A stretch of 64,000 nt of DNA from Streptomyces monashensis. Lineage in GTDB: Bacteria; Actinomycetota; Actinomycetes; Streptomycetales; Streptomycetaceae. A program made the position numbers and the translations under genes. Position 1 is the first letter of the stretch; each line of letters begins with the position of its first letter. Location: the NCBI RefSeq assembly GCF_001866665.1, contig NZ_MLYO01000022.1, forward strand, positions 1-64,000, written 5' to 3'. The notes under the pieces were generated by a model, which was not told the origin of the DNA, searched no databases, and worked only from the letters and a program-made list of their open reading frames with translations. Positions 14,247 to 24,354 of this stretch are shown one piece after another.

Positions 14247-14750
14247 ATGTCCAGCGAATACGCCAAACAGCTCGGGGCCAAGCTCCGGGCCATCCGCACC
14301 CAGCAGGGCCTTTCCCTCCACGGTGTCGAGGAGAAGTCCCAGGGGCGCTGGAAGGCCGTGGTGGTCGGGTCCTACGAGCGTGGCGACCGCGCGGTGACCG
14401 TACAGCGGCTCGCCGAGCTGGCCGATTTCTACGGTGTCCCGGTCCAGGAGCTCCTGCCGGGTACGACGCCGGGCGGCGCCGCCGAGCCCCCGCCGAAGCT
14501 GGTCCTGGACCTGGAGCGGCTGGCCACCGTGCCGGCCGAGAAGGCGGGCCCGCTCCAGCGCTACGCGGCGACGATCCAGTCCCAGCGCGGTGACTACAAC
14601 GGCAAGGTGCTCTCGATCCGCCAGGACGACCTGCGCACACTCGCCGTCATCTACGACCAGTCCCCCTCGGTCCTGACCGAGCAGCTGATCAGCTGGGGTG
14701 TGCTGGACGCGGACGCGCGCCGCGCGGTGGCTTCGCACGAAGAGGCCTGA
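14247..14750 (+). CDS. bldD: Developmental master regulator BldD
   Basis: BldD represses sporulation genes during vegetative growth and dimerises on DNA through tetrameric cyclic di-GMP. The 167-residue protein has an N-terminal helix-turn-helix of the XRE/Cro type (residues about 7-65: LGAKLRAIRTQQGLSLHGVE, then VVGSYERGDRAVTVQRLAEL). It has a C-terminal domain with the c-di-GMP signature RGD-x8-RQDD (RGDYNGKVLSIRQDD, residues about 114-128), so ligand control should be intact. The ATG at 14247 gives the usual SSEYAKQLGA N-terminus. The gene is monocistronic, with a palindromic candidate operator upstream and two strong hairpins downstream. Confidence 0.98.
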   Translation: MSSEYAKQLGAKLRAIRTQQGLSLHGVEEKSQGRWKAVVVGSYERGDRAVTVQRLAELADFYGVPVQELLPGTTPGGAAEPPPKLVLDLERLATVPAEKAGPLQRYAATIQSQRGDYNGKVLSIRQDDLRTLAVIYDQSPSVLTEQLISWGVLDADARRAVASHEEA

Positions 14751-14777
14751 GCCGCTTCGCACCTGCGCAGAAACGTG

Positions 14778-14821
14778 CCGTCGGGGTGGCCGGAACTTCG
14801 CGGTTCCGGCTGCCCCGACGG
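14778..14821 (+). terminator. Terminator after bldD
   Basis: A 19-bp stem (14778-14796 with 14803-14821, two wobble pairs) with a TTCGCG loop starts 28 bases past the bldD stop and is followed by CGTTTCG. It is a strong terminator for bldD. Confidence 0.75.
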
Positions 14822-14868
14822 CGTTTCGCGTGTCCGGGCTGCAGGGCTGCGGGCTGCGGGCGCACAGG

Positions 14869-14913
14869 AACGCCGGAGGGCCCACAGCGGCGCGCTGTGG
14901 GCCCTCCGGCGTT
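14869..14913. terminator. Perfect 21-bp hairpin between convergent bldD and nusB
   Basis: Arms at 14869-14889 and 14893-14913 pair perfectly around a 3-base loop. It lies 13 bases past the nusB stop on the opposite strand, so it probably terminates nusB and backs up the bldD terminator. Confidence 0.75.
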
Positions 14914-14925
14914 GTCGTGCGGGGG

Positions 14926-15360
14926 TTACGCCTCGTCCCGGCGCAGGGACGGCTTGAGCTCCTTCAGACGGCCCAGCAGGCCGTTCACGAACGAGGGCGA
15001 CTCGTCCGTGGAGAACTCCTTCGCCAGCTGCACCATCTCGTCGAGGACGACGGCGTCCGGGGTCCCGTCGACCCAGATCAGCTCGTACGCGCCCAGCCGC
15101 AGGATGTTGCGGTCCACGACCGGCATCCGGTCGAGCGTCCAGCCGACCGCGTACTGGGCGATCAGCTCGTCGATGCGCTTCGCGTGCACGGCGTAGCCCT
15201 CGACCAGCTGCATCGTGTACTCGCTGACCGGCGGCTGCCGGGTGTCGGACCGGGACAGCCGGACCCAGTCGGCGAGGACCGTCAGGACGTCGGCGCCGCG
15301 CTGGTCGCCCTCGAAGAGGATCTGGAAGGCGCGCTTGCGGGCCGTGTTGCGGGCAGCCAC
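14926..15360 (-). CDS. nusB: Transcription antitermination factor NusB
   Basis: NusB binds boxA RNA with S10 (NusE) in antitermination complexes, mainly on rRNA operons. The 144-residue all-helical protein opens with AARNTARKRAFQILFEGDQ, the arginine-rich RNA-binding start of the family. It ends with the conserved VDGTPDAVVLDEMVQLAKEF and SFVNGLLGRL. The GTG at 15360 is 2 bases after the efp stop, so the two genes form an operon efp-nusB. Confidence 0.96.
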   Translation of the reverse strand: MAARNTARKRAFQILFEGDQRGADVLTVLADWVRLSRSDTRQPPVSEYTMQLVEGYAVHAKRIDELIAQYAVGWTLDRMPVVDRNILRLGAYELIWVDGTPDAVVLDEMVQLAKEFSTDESPSFVNGLLGRLKELKPSLRRDEA

Positions 15361-15362
15361 GG

Positions 15363-15929
15363 TTAGCTGTTCACCCGGCCGAGGTAGTCGCCCGTGCGGG
15401 TGTCGACCTTGATCTTCTCACCGGTGGTGATGAAGAGCGGGACCTGGATCTCGTAGCCGGTCTCCAGCTTGGCGGGCTTGGAGCCGCCGGTGGAGCGGTC
15501 GCCCTGGACGCCCGGCTCGGTGTGCTCGATGACCAGCTCGACGGCGGCCGGCAGCTCGACGAAGAGCACCTCGCCCTCGTGCGTGGCGACGGTGGCCTCG
15601 AAGCCCTCGATCAGGAAGTTGGCGGCGTCGCCGACGGCCTTCCGGTCGATCATGAGCTGGTCATAGGTCTGCATGTCCATGAAGACGAAGTACTCGCCGT
15701 CCATGTACGAGAACTGCATGTCGCGCTTGTCGACAGTGGCGGTCTCGACCTTGACGCCGGCGTTGAAGGTCTTGTCGACGACCTTGCCGGACAGCACGTT
15801 CTTCAGCTTGGTGCGCACGAAGGCCGGGCCCTTGCCGGGCTTGACGTGCTGGAACTCGACGACGGACCAGAGCTGGCCGCCTTCGAGCTTGAGCACCAAA
15901 CCGTTCTTGAGGTCGTTCGTGGAAGCCAC
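15363..15929 (-). CDS. efp: Translation elongation factor P
   Basis: EF-P enters the ribosomal E site and relieves stalling at polyproline stretches. Several proline-rich proteins are encoded in this window. The 188-residue, three-domain protein has the KOW-like first domain with the tip loop [14 protein letters not shown], where the lysine is the residue that is modified or contacts the tRNA. OB domains follow, and the C-terminal [20 protein letters not shown] is the EF-P signature. Start GTG at 15929. It is followed directly by nusB, and the M24 gene lies 44 bases upstream on the same strand. Confidence 0.97.
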   Translation of the reverse strand: MASTNDLKNGLVLKLEGGQLWSVVEFQHVKPGKGPAFVRTKLKNVLSGKVVDKTFNAGVKVETATVDKRDMQFSYMDGEYFVFMDMQTYDQLMIDRKAVGDAANFLIEGFEATVATHEGEVLFVELPAAVELVIEHTEPGVQGDRSTGGSKPAKLETGYEIQVPLFITTGEKIKVDTRTGDYLGRVNS

Positions 15930-15973
15930 GGTTGCGGAATCTCCTGGACTGACGTACGACCCCGGGGCACGCG

Positions 15974-17092
15974 CTACAGCGCGAGCAGCTCCTTGGTCGT
16001 GATGGTGAGTAGCTCGGGTCCGCCGTCCGCCTCGGGGCGCACGACGAGCGTGTCATCGATCCGGACACCGCCCCGGCCCGGGAGGTGGACCCCCGGTTCG
16101 ACGGTGACCGGCACGCAAGCGTCCAGTTTACCCATGGCCGAGGGCGCCAACTGCGGGTCCTCGTCGATTTCGAGTCCGACGCCGTGTCCGGTGAGCGGAG
16201 AAAGGGCCTCCGCATAGCCGGCCGAGTCCAGTACGTGGCGTGCCGCGCGGTCCACGTCGCTGCAGGCGGCGCCGGGCGCCAGGGCCTCGCGCCCGGCGCG
16301 CTGGGCGGAGAAGACCAGGTCGTACAGCTCCACCTGCCAGTCGGCGGGCGACGTGCCGATCACGAACGTACGGCCGATCTCGCAGCGGTAGCCGCGATAG
16401 GCCGCGCCCAGGCACACGGTGAGGAAATCGCCCTCCTCCACACGCCGGTCGGTGGGCCGGTGCCCGCGTCGGCCGGAGTGGGGGCCGGTGGCCACGGAGG
16501 TGGGGAAGGCCGGGCCGTCGGCCCCGTGGTCGACCAGCCGGCGCTCCAGCTCCAGCGCGAGATGCCGTTCGGTACGGCCGACCAGGATGGATTCCAGCAG
16601 CTCGCCGAGGGCCTGGTCGGCGATCTCGGCGCCGATGCGCAGACAGGAGATCTCCTCCTCGTCCTTGACCACCCTGAGCTGCTCGACGGCTCCGCCGAGG
16701 TCGGTGAGGCGCAGTGCGGGTGCGACGGAGGAGATGGCCCGGTGCCGGGCCACCGTGAGGTGGTGCTCCTCCACGGCCAGGGAGTCGGCGTCCTGGCCCA
16801 CGGCGAGTTCCGCCGCCCCGACCGCCGCGTCGCCGCCGGCCCGGGCCCCGTTCGGCGGGAGGACGTACAGGCGCAGGCTCTCGTCCGGGCGGCCGTCGCC
16901 CACGCGGTCGTCGGGCGGGCAGGCGCAGACGAGGAGGTCCTCGCGTCTGCCGAGCAGCAGTGCGCAGCCCCGCGGGGCCGCGGCGGCGAGATAGCGCACG
17001 TTCGCCGGACGGGTGACGAGCGCGGCCGCGGTGCCGGCCGCGGTGAAGTGGTCCCTCAGCCGGGATCGGCGGGTCGCGTACACCTCTGACAT
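15974..17092 (-). CDS. M24-family (aminopeptidase P-like) protein with altered metal ligands
   Basis: The 372-residue protein has the pita-bread M24 fold of Xaa-Pro peptidases: a creatinase-like N-terminal domain (residues 1 to about 140) and a C-terminal domain with [20 protein letters not shown] and [11 protein letters not shown]. Neighbourhood with efp is common for this family. Aligned by eye to the usual five metal ligands, the first Asp is Cys ([12 protein letters not shown]) and the second is Glu (CEIGRT instead of SDITRT). The last Glu is Asp (GVRIDDTL), and only the His and one Glu are standard. It may be inactive or changed in substrate. The ATG at 17092 is chosen because the frame further upstream overlaps the next gene antisense to nothing sensible; its ribosome binding site is poor. 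Confidence 0.85.
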   Translation of the reverse strand: MSEVYATRRSRLRDHFTAAGTAAALVTRPANVRYLAAAAPRGCALLLGRREDLLVCACPPDDRVGDGRPDESLRLYVLPPNGARAGGDAAVGAAELAVGQDADSLAVEEHHLTVARHRAISSVAPALRLTDLGGAVEQLRVVKDEEEISCLRIGAEIADQALGELLESILVGRTERHLALELERRLVDHGADGPAFPTSVATGPHSGRRGHRPTDRRVEEGDFLTVCLGAAYRGYRCEIGRTFVIGTSPADWQVELYDLVFSAQRAGREALAPGAACSDVDRAARHVLDSAGYAEALSPLTGHGVGLEIDEDPQLAPSAMGKLDACVPVTVEPGVHLPGRGGVRIDDTLVVRPEADGGPELLTITTKELLAL

Positions 17093-17171
17093 GAGACGAG
17101 CGTAGAAGTTTTGCGGCGGTTGTGCCGATTCGAGAACGGCCGAGTGGGGTGCGGGGCCCTGCGCGGGAGGC

Positions 17172-18110
17172 CTACCAGCTCGGCGGGCTCGCGATCGCTC
17201 GCGCCAGGACCTCGTCCAGCACGCGGGCCGTGCCCGGGACGTCCAGCTGGGAGTTGTCGATGATCGGCAGTCCCGAGCCGTACCAGCCGGCCATGCGGCC
17301 GTGGATGCGGGCCACCTCCTCGTCGGTGAGACGGCGGTTGCCGGAGCGCTCGGCGTTGCGCTCCAGGACGATGTCCAGGCCCGGCAGCAGGACGACCGGG
17401 AGCAGGCCGGGGCCGACGTGCCGCTTCCAGCCGCCGAGGCCCACGACCGGGCGGTCCGGGAACACCGCGTCGTCCAGGATGCAGGAGATGCCGTTGGCGA
17501 GGAAGTTGCGGGCGGCGAAGCCGCAGGTGCGGCGGGCGAGGCGGTACTGGGCCTCGGAGTTGTCGTTCCAGCCGGACTGGGGGTCGGCGAAGCCCGAGCG
17601 GACCCATTCGCGGACGTCGTCCAGGCTGATGTGCGCGGTGGGCACCCGGCGGTGGTCCGCCCAGAACTTGGCGACGCTGGTCTTGCCCGCGCCCGCCGGG
17701 CCGATGAGCAGGACGGCCAGGGTGGTGGTCGTCGGGTCGGGTACCGCGGCCTGCGCCGGGGGTGCCGTGGGCACGCCGACCGGTCCGCCGGGCGGCAGCG
17801 GCACATGGCCGGTGGTCTCGGGGGCGGGCGGCGCGGCGGTGTGCTGCGGGGCCGGGGGGTGCACGACCGGGGGCCGGGGCGCGGGAGGCTGCGGGGGTGT
17901 GGGCGGGACGGCGCCGGCCGGGGCCGGGAAGCCCGGTGGCGCGGGCACGGGGGCGGCTCCCGGGCGCGGACCCGGGTGGGGGTGTGCGGCCGACGCCCAG
18001 CCGGCGTGCGGCCCCTGCTCCGGCCGGTGGGGCGGCGGCAGCGGAGATCCCACTGCGTGCTGCATCCGTTGCCACTCCGTCTCGTCGTCCTCGGCTCGGC
18101 CGCCGCTCAC
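17172..18110 (-). CDS. P-loop (zeta-toxin/AAA-like) protein with proline-rich N-terminus
   Basis: Precise function unknown. Residues about 20-130 are a low-complexity proline, alanine and glycine-rich stretch. The rest is a small P-loop kinase-like domain with Walker A LLIGPAGAGKTSVAKFWA (about residue 135) and the following segment ISLDDVREWV. ILDDAVF and a lid-like ERNAERSGNRRL, as in zeta-toxin and polynucleotide-kinase-type enzymes, come next. No antitoxin gene is adjacent, so a chromosomal housekeeping role is more likely than a toxin-antitoxin pair. The GTG at 18110 is the longest start. An ATG at 18065 has a better ribosome binding site (GGAG 9 bases upstream) and may be the true one. 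Confidence 0.75.
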   Translation of the reverse strand: MSGGRAEDDETEWQRMQHAVGSPLPPPHRPEQGPHAGWASAAHPHPGPRPGAAPVPAPPGFPAPAGAVPPTPPQPPAPRPPVVHPPAPQHTAAPPAPETTGHVPLPPGGPVGVPTAPPAQAAVPDPTTTTLAVLLIGPAGAGKTSVAKFWADHRRVPTAHISLDDVREWVRSGFADPQSGWNDNSEAQYRLARRTCGFAARNFLANGISCILDDAVFPDRPVVGLGGWKRHVGPGLLPVVLLPGLDIVLERNAERSGNRRLTDEEVARIHGRMAGWYGSGLPIIDNSQLDVPGTARVLDEVLARAIASPPSW

Positions 18111-18165
18111 GCACGACAGGCGAGCGACAGGCCATCGGTGCTGGTCGCGGGGGTGCGCCCGCGTT

Positions 18166-18208
18166 GTTTCACCGAACGGTACCGTCCCCGGCCGTCGTTT
18201 GGTGAAAC
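18166..18208 (-). terminator. Hairpin after aroB
   Basis: GTTTCACC-GAACG (18166-18178) pairs with CGTTT-GGTGAAAC (18196-18208), giving 13 bp with one wobble and a GC-rich loop. It lies 78 bases past the aroB stop and probably ends the aro operon transcript. Confidence 0.55.
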
Positions 18209-18285
18209 GGCCGGGGGCGGCCCGAAGTGCCCATTCCGCAAAGGAAGTCGAGGTCGGGAAAGGGACGGACGGAACAGTCGGGTAC

Positions 18286-21073
<2,788 letters not shown>

Positions 21074-21240
21074 CGGTCTGCTCCTCAGTGCTCGCGCCCG
21101 GTACTGCCCTGCGCACGCGTGTCCTCGCGTACGGCGACGGCGTCACCGGGTGCGCGACCCCGGTACGCCACCTCTGATCCTCCCACGTCCGGCGCGGTTG
21201 TCCGGCCGCCGGTCCAGCAAGCGGACGCGCGGGCGGGCAC

Positions 21241-22074
21241 TCAGTGCGCGGCGAGCGCCTTCTCGCCGGCGTGCCGCATGGCCTCCAGGGGCGCCGGGGA
21301 GCGGCCGGTCATCTGCTCGACCTGGAGGACGGCCTGGTGGACCAGCAGGTCGAGGCCGCTGACGACGGCGCCGCCGAACATGGACCAGCGGGCCGCCAGC
21401 TCGGTGGGCCAGGGGTCGTAGAGCACGTCGAAGAGGGTCGTGGGGCGCTCGGGGACGGCGGTGGCCAGGGCGTCGGTGGTGCCGGCGGGCGTGGTGGCGA
21501 TGACCAGCGGGGCGTGCAGCGCCTGCCCGGCGTCGGCCCAGTGCGCCGTCCGGACGTCCACGTCGAGCCGCTCGCCCCACTGCCGCATCTCGGCGGCGCG
21601 GGCCTCGCTGCGGACGTACACGGTGATCTCGCCGGTGCAGATCCGGGCGAGGGCGGCGAGGGCGGAGGAGGCGGTGGCGCCGGCGCCGAGGATCGCGGCG
21701 GAGTCGACCTGCGCGATGCCGTGCTCGCGCAGGGCGGCCACCATGCCCGGGACATCGGTGTTGTCGCCGCGGCGGCGGCCGTCCTCGGTGAACACGACGG
21801 TGTTGACCGCGTCGACCGAGGCGGCCGTCTCGCTGATCTCGTCCAGCAGCGGGATGACCGCCCGCTTGAGCGGCATGGTCAGGGACAGGCCCGCCCACTG
21901 CGGCCCGAGCGTGTCGAAGAAGCCGGGCAGTGCGGCCTCGTCGACCTCGAAGCGCTCGTACGACCACCCGGTGAGCCCGAGCTCGGCGTACGCCGCCCGG
22001 TGCAGCACCGGGGAGAGGGAGTGCCCGACGGGCTTGCCGAGAACGGCCGCCCGGCGGGCGTCGGTCGTCTTCAC
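21241..22074 (-). CDS. aroE: Shikimate dehydrogenase
   Basis: AroE reduces 3-dehydroshikimate to shikimate with NADPH. The 277-residue protein has RRAAVLGKPVGHSLSPVLHR at the N-terminus (shikimate-binding Ser-Leu-Ser), LTMPLKRAVIPLLD with the catalytic lysine, NTVVFTEDGRRRGDNTD, and a Rossmann loop AILGAGATASSALAAL. The GTG at 22074 is preferred because it sits 5 bases after the mltG stop and just before the conserved N-terminus. An ATG at 22107 would overlap mltG. The order mltG-aroE is typical of streptomycetes. Confidence 0.93.
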   Translation of the reverse strand: MKTTDARRAAVLGKPVGHSLSPVLHRAAYAELGLTGWSYERFEVDEAALPGFFDTLGPQWAGLSLTMPLKRAVIPLLDEISETAASVDAVNTVVFTEDGRRRGDNTDVPGMVAALREHGIAQVDSAAILGAGATASSALAALARICTGEITVYVRSEARAAEMRQWGERLDVDVRTAHWADAGQALHAPLVIATTPAGTTDALATAVPERPTTLFDVLYDPWPTELAARWSMFGGAVVSGLDLLVHQAVLQVEQMTGRSPAPLEAMRHAGEKALAAH

Positions 22075-22079
22075 TGCGC

Positions 22080-23741
22080 TCAGCCCTTGTTCCTGGACGC
22101 GTTCCACTCGTTGACCAACTTCTCGTGTTCGGCGAGCGTCTTGGTGAACTGGCTGGTCTTGCCGTCCATCGAGATGAAGTAGTACCAGCCGTCGTGCGTC
22201 GGGTTGAGCGCCCCCTGGATGGCCTCCTCACCAGGATTGTCGATGGGGCCCGGCGGCAGGCCCTTGACGAAGTACGTGTTGTACGGGTTGTCGTACTTGC
22301 GCAGCTCGGTGACGCTCAGGTCGATCTTGCTCTGGTTCTTCACGTAGTTGTACGTGGAGTCGAATTCCAGCCGCCCGTACGTCTGCGGGTTCGCGGGCTG
22401 GAGGCGGTTGTAGACGACCTCGGCCATCTTGCGGAAGTCGTCGTGGCTCGTGCCCTCGGCCTGCGCCAGGCTCGCCACGGTGAGCAACTGCCAGGGACTG
22501 TCGAGGCCCAGTGCCCTGGCCTTGTCCGCCAGGCCCAGTTCCTGGTACTTGGCGCTGGCCTGGGACACCATGCCCTTGAGGACGTCCTCGGGCTTCTGGC
22601 CCTTGGTCACCGCGTAGCTGGACGGGTAGAGGAAGCCTTCCAGCGGGTCCTTGAGGTTCGGGTGGTTCAGCGCCCAGGCGGGCAGGCCCAACTGCTTGTA
22701 GTCCTTCTTCGCGATGCCCGCCGTGGTTCCCGCCGCGACGCCGAGACGCGTGTCGATGAGGTTGTAGACCGCCGTGTTGCGCAGGCCCTCGGCGATGATC
22801 AGGTTGCTGCGGCTCTTCGGGCTGAGCATCATCTGCACGGCGCTCGCGGCGGACATGTGCTTCTCCAGCGTGTAGACGCCGTCCTGGAGCGACTTGCCGT
22901 CCGGATTCGCCTGCATCGCGGAGACGAACGCGGCCGCGCTCTCGACGACGCCCGCCTCCTTCAGCTTGTCGCCGATCGTCCAGCCGCCGGCGCCCTTGGG
23001 GATGACGACCGTGATCTGTTCGCCGTTCCCGCTGCCCGCGTAGTCCGGGGCTGTGCCGAAACGGTTCTGGTAGAACTTGTAGCCGTAATACCCGACTCCG
23101 CCGAGGCCGCCGCCGAAGACCAGGACGACCACCATGCAGGCGCAGCCGGTGCGGCGCTTCTTGCCCTTGGCCGGTTTCTTGCCCTTGCCGCGCTTCGTCG
23201 ACCGGTCGGCGAGTTCGTGCTCATCGTCGTCGTCATCGTCGGCGCCCGTGAAGAAGGGGTGGGTCTCCTCCTCGGGCACGGCGTCGGGGTCAAGCTCCGG
23301 ATCCGGCTCCGGGCGCCTGCGGCCGGGCGGCTCCGGCGGCGGGTAGGCGTCGTCGGTGCCGTAGAGGTCGGGCTGTTCCCCGCCGTAGGCACCGGGCTGT
23401 TGGCCGTAGGGGTCGCCGGGGTCGGGCGCGTACGGGACCTGGCCGTGGGCGCCGGTCGCGTCCCAGGCACCCTGCTGCTGGTACTGCTGCTGGGCGTGAC
23501 CGGCGTACTGCTGCTGCCCCTGCTCGTCGTAGTACGGGTACTGCCCGTGGCCGTATCCGGGCTGCTGTCCCTGGCTCCAGTCGCCGTACTGCTGCTGCGG
23601 CTGCTGGGAGTAGTGCTGCGGCTGGCCGCCGTAGGGCTGCGAGCCGTCGTGCGGCTGCTGCCCTCCCCATCCGCCGTCCCCGTACAACGGGTCGTGCGGA
23701 TGCCACGGTTCGGAGCCCTGGCCCCGGCCATACTCAGTCAT
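22080..23741 (-). CDS. mltG: Endolytic murein transglycosylase MltG (YceG family)
   Basis: MltG cleaves nascent glycan strands inside the chain and is thought to help end peptidoglycan polymerisation. The 553-residue protein has a cytosolic N-terminus of about 190 residues rich in Gln, Gly, Tyr and Pro, then acidic and lysine-rich patches. A membrane segment follows (CACMVVVLVFGGGLGGVGYY, about residues 200-220). The extracellular YceG domain carries the catalytic glutamate in SLAQAEGTSHDDFRKMAEV. The ATG at 23741 has AGGGG about 6 bases upstream. The disordered Gln-rich tail is longer than in most Gram-negative homologues but common in streptomycetes. Confidence 0.95.
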   Translation of the reverse strand: MTEYGRGQGSEPWHPHDPLYGDGGWGGQQPHDGSQPYGGQPQHYSQQPQQQYGDWSQGQQPGYGHGQYPYYDEQGQQQYAGHAQQQYQQQGAWDATGAHGQVPYAPDPGDPYGQQPGAYGGEQPDLYGTDDAYPPPEPPGRRRPEPDPELDPDAVPEEETHPFFTGADDDDDDEHELADRSTKRGKGKKPAKGKKRRTGCACMVVVLVFGGGLGGVGYYGYKFYQNRFGTAPDYAGSGNGEQITVVIPKGAGGWTIGDKLKEAGVVESAAAFVSAMQANPDGKSLQDGVYTLEKHMSAASAVQMMLSPKSRSNLIIAEGLRNTAVYNLIDTRLGVAAGTTAGIAKKDYKQLGLPAWALNHPNLKDPLEGFLYPSSYAVTKGQKPEDVLKGMVSQASAKYQELGLADKARALGLDSPWQLLTVASLAQAEGTSHDDFRKMAEVVYNRLQPANPQTYGRLEFDSTYNYVKNQSKIDLSVTELRKYDNPYNTYFVKGLPPGPIDNPGEEAIQGALNPTHDGWYYFISMDGKTSQFTKTLAEHEKLVNEWNASRNKG

Positions 23742-23864
23742 CGATCCCCTAGAGCCGCGAGGCCGAGCGGTCACGTGACCGGTGGGCCGGTTTCCGTTCC
23801 GCCTCTGCTTGTGTCCCGGCTGTTCGAACACCGGCACATCGCGCGGAACGTTACCGTATCGCGA

Positions 23865-24329
23865 TCAGATGACCACTTCGACGCCCTCCCCCGGGGCTTT
23901 ACCTGACACCCGTTCGGATTCGAGGGCTTGCTGGAGGATGATCACAGCGGCGGCCTGGTCGATGACGGAGCGGCCCTTCTTCGATTTCACCCCCGAAGCA
24001 CGCAGTCCCTGACTGGCCGTCACGGTCGTCATCCGCTCGTCCACCAGGCGGACCGGCACCGGATCGATGCCCTTGGCCAGCTCCTGGGCGAAGGCTCGGA
24101 CCTTGACCGCGGCCGGGCCCTCGCCCCCCTTGAGGGAGCGAGGGAGTCCGACGACGACCTCGATCGGTTCGTACTCCTCCACCAGCTGCCGCAGCCGGCG
24201 GTGGGCGGCGGGGACGTCCCGGCCGGGGACCGTCTCCACCGGTGTGGCGAGGATCCCATCGGGGTCGCACGAGGCGACCCCGATCCGGGCGTCCCCGACA
24301 TCGATCGAGAGTCGACGTCCTCTGCGCAT
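23865..24329 (-). CDS. ruvX: Putative pre-16S rRNA nuclease (YqgF/RuvX)
   Basis: This is a small RNase H-like protein thought to finish 16S rRNA processing; it has also been called a Holliday-junction resolvase. The 154-residue protein has the N-terminal nuclease strand LSIDVGDARIGVASCDP, the middle motif VVVGLPRSLKGGEGPA, and the C-terminal LVDERMTTVTA and SVIDQAAAVIILQQ, all RuvX family landmarks. The ATG at 24329 precedes RRGRRLSIDVG. It lies between alaS and mltG, the usual alaS-ruvX-mltG arrangement. Confidence 0.94.
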   Translation of the reverse strand: MRRGRRLSIDVGDARIGVASCDPDGILATPVETVPGRDVPAAHRRLRQLVEEYEPIEVVVGLPRSLKGGEGPAAVKVRAFAQELAKGIDPVPVRLVDERMTTVTASQGLRASGVKSKKGRSVIDQAAAVIILQQALESERVSGKAPGEGVEVVI

Positions 24330-24354
24330 ATCTGACCGTTTCCTTGCGTGCCCG

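Noticed and set aside
17093..17806. N-terminal extension of the M24 gene to 610 codons
   Set aside because: It overlaps the zeta-like gene in another frame on the same strand and has Ser/Ala/Arg-rich shadow composition.
17172..18110. Zeta toxin of a toxin-antitoxin pair
   Set aside because: No small epsilon-like antitoxin is adjacent, and the neighbours are core genes, so a TA pair is not supported.
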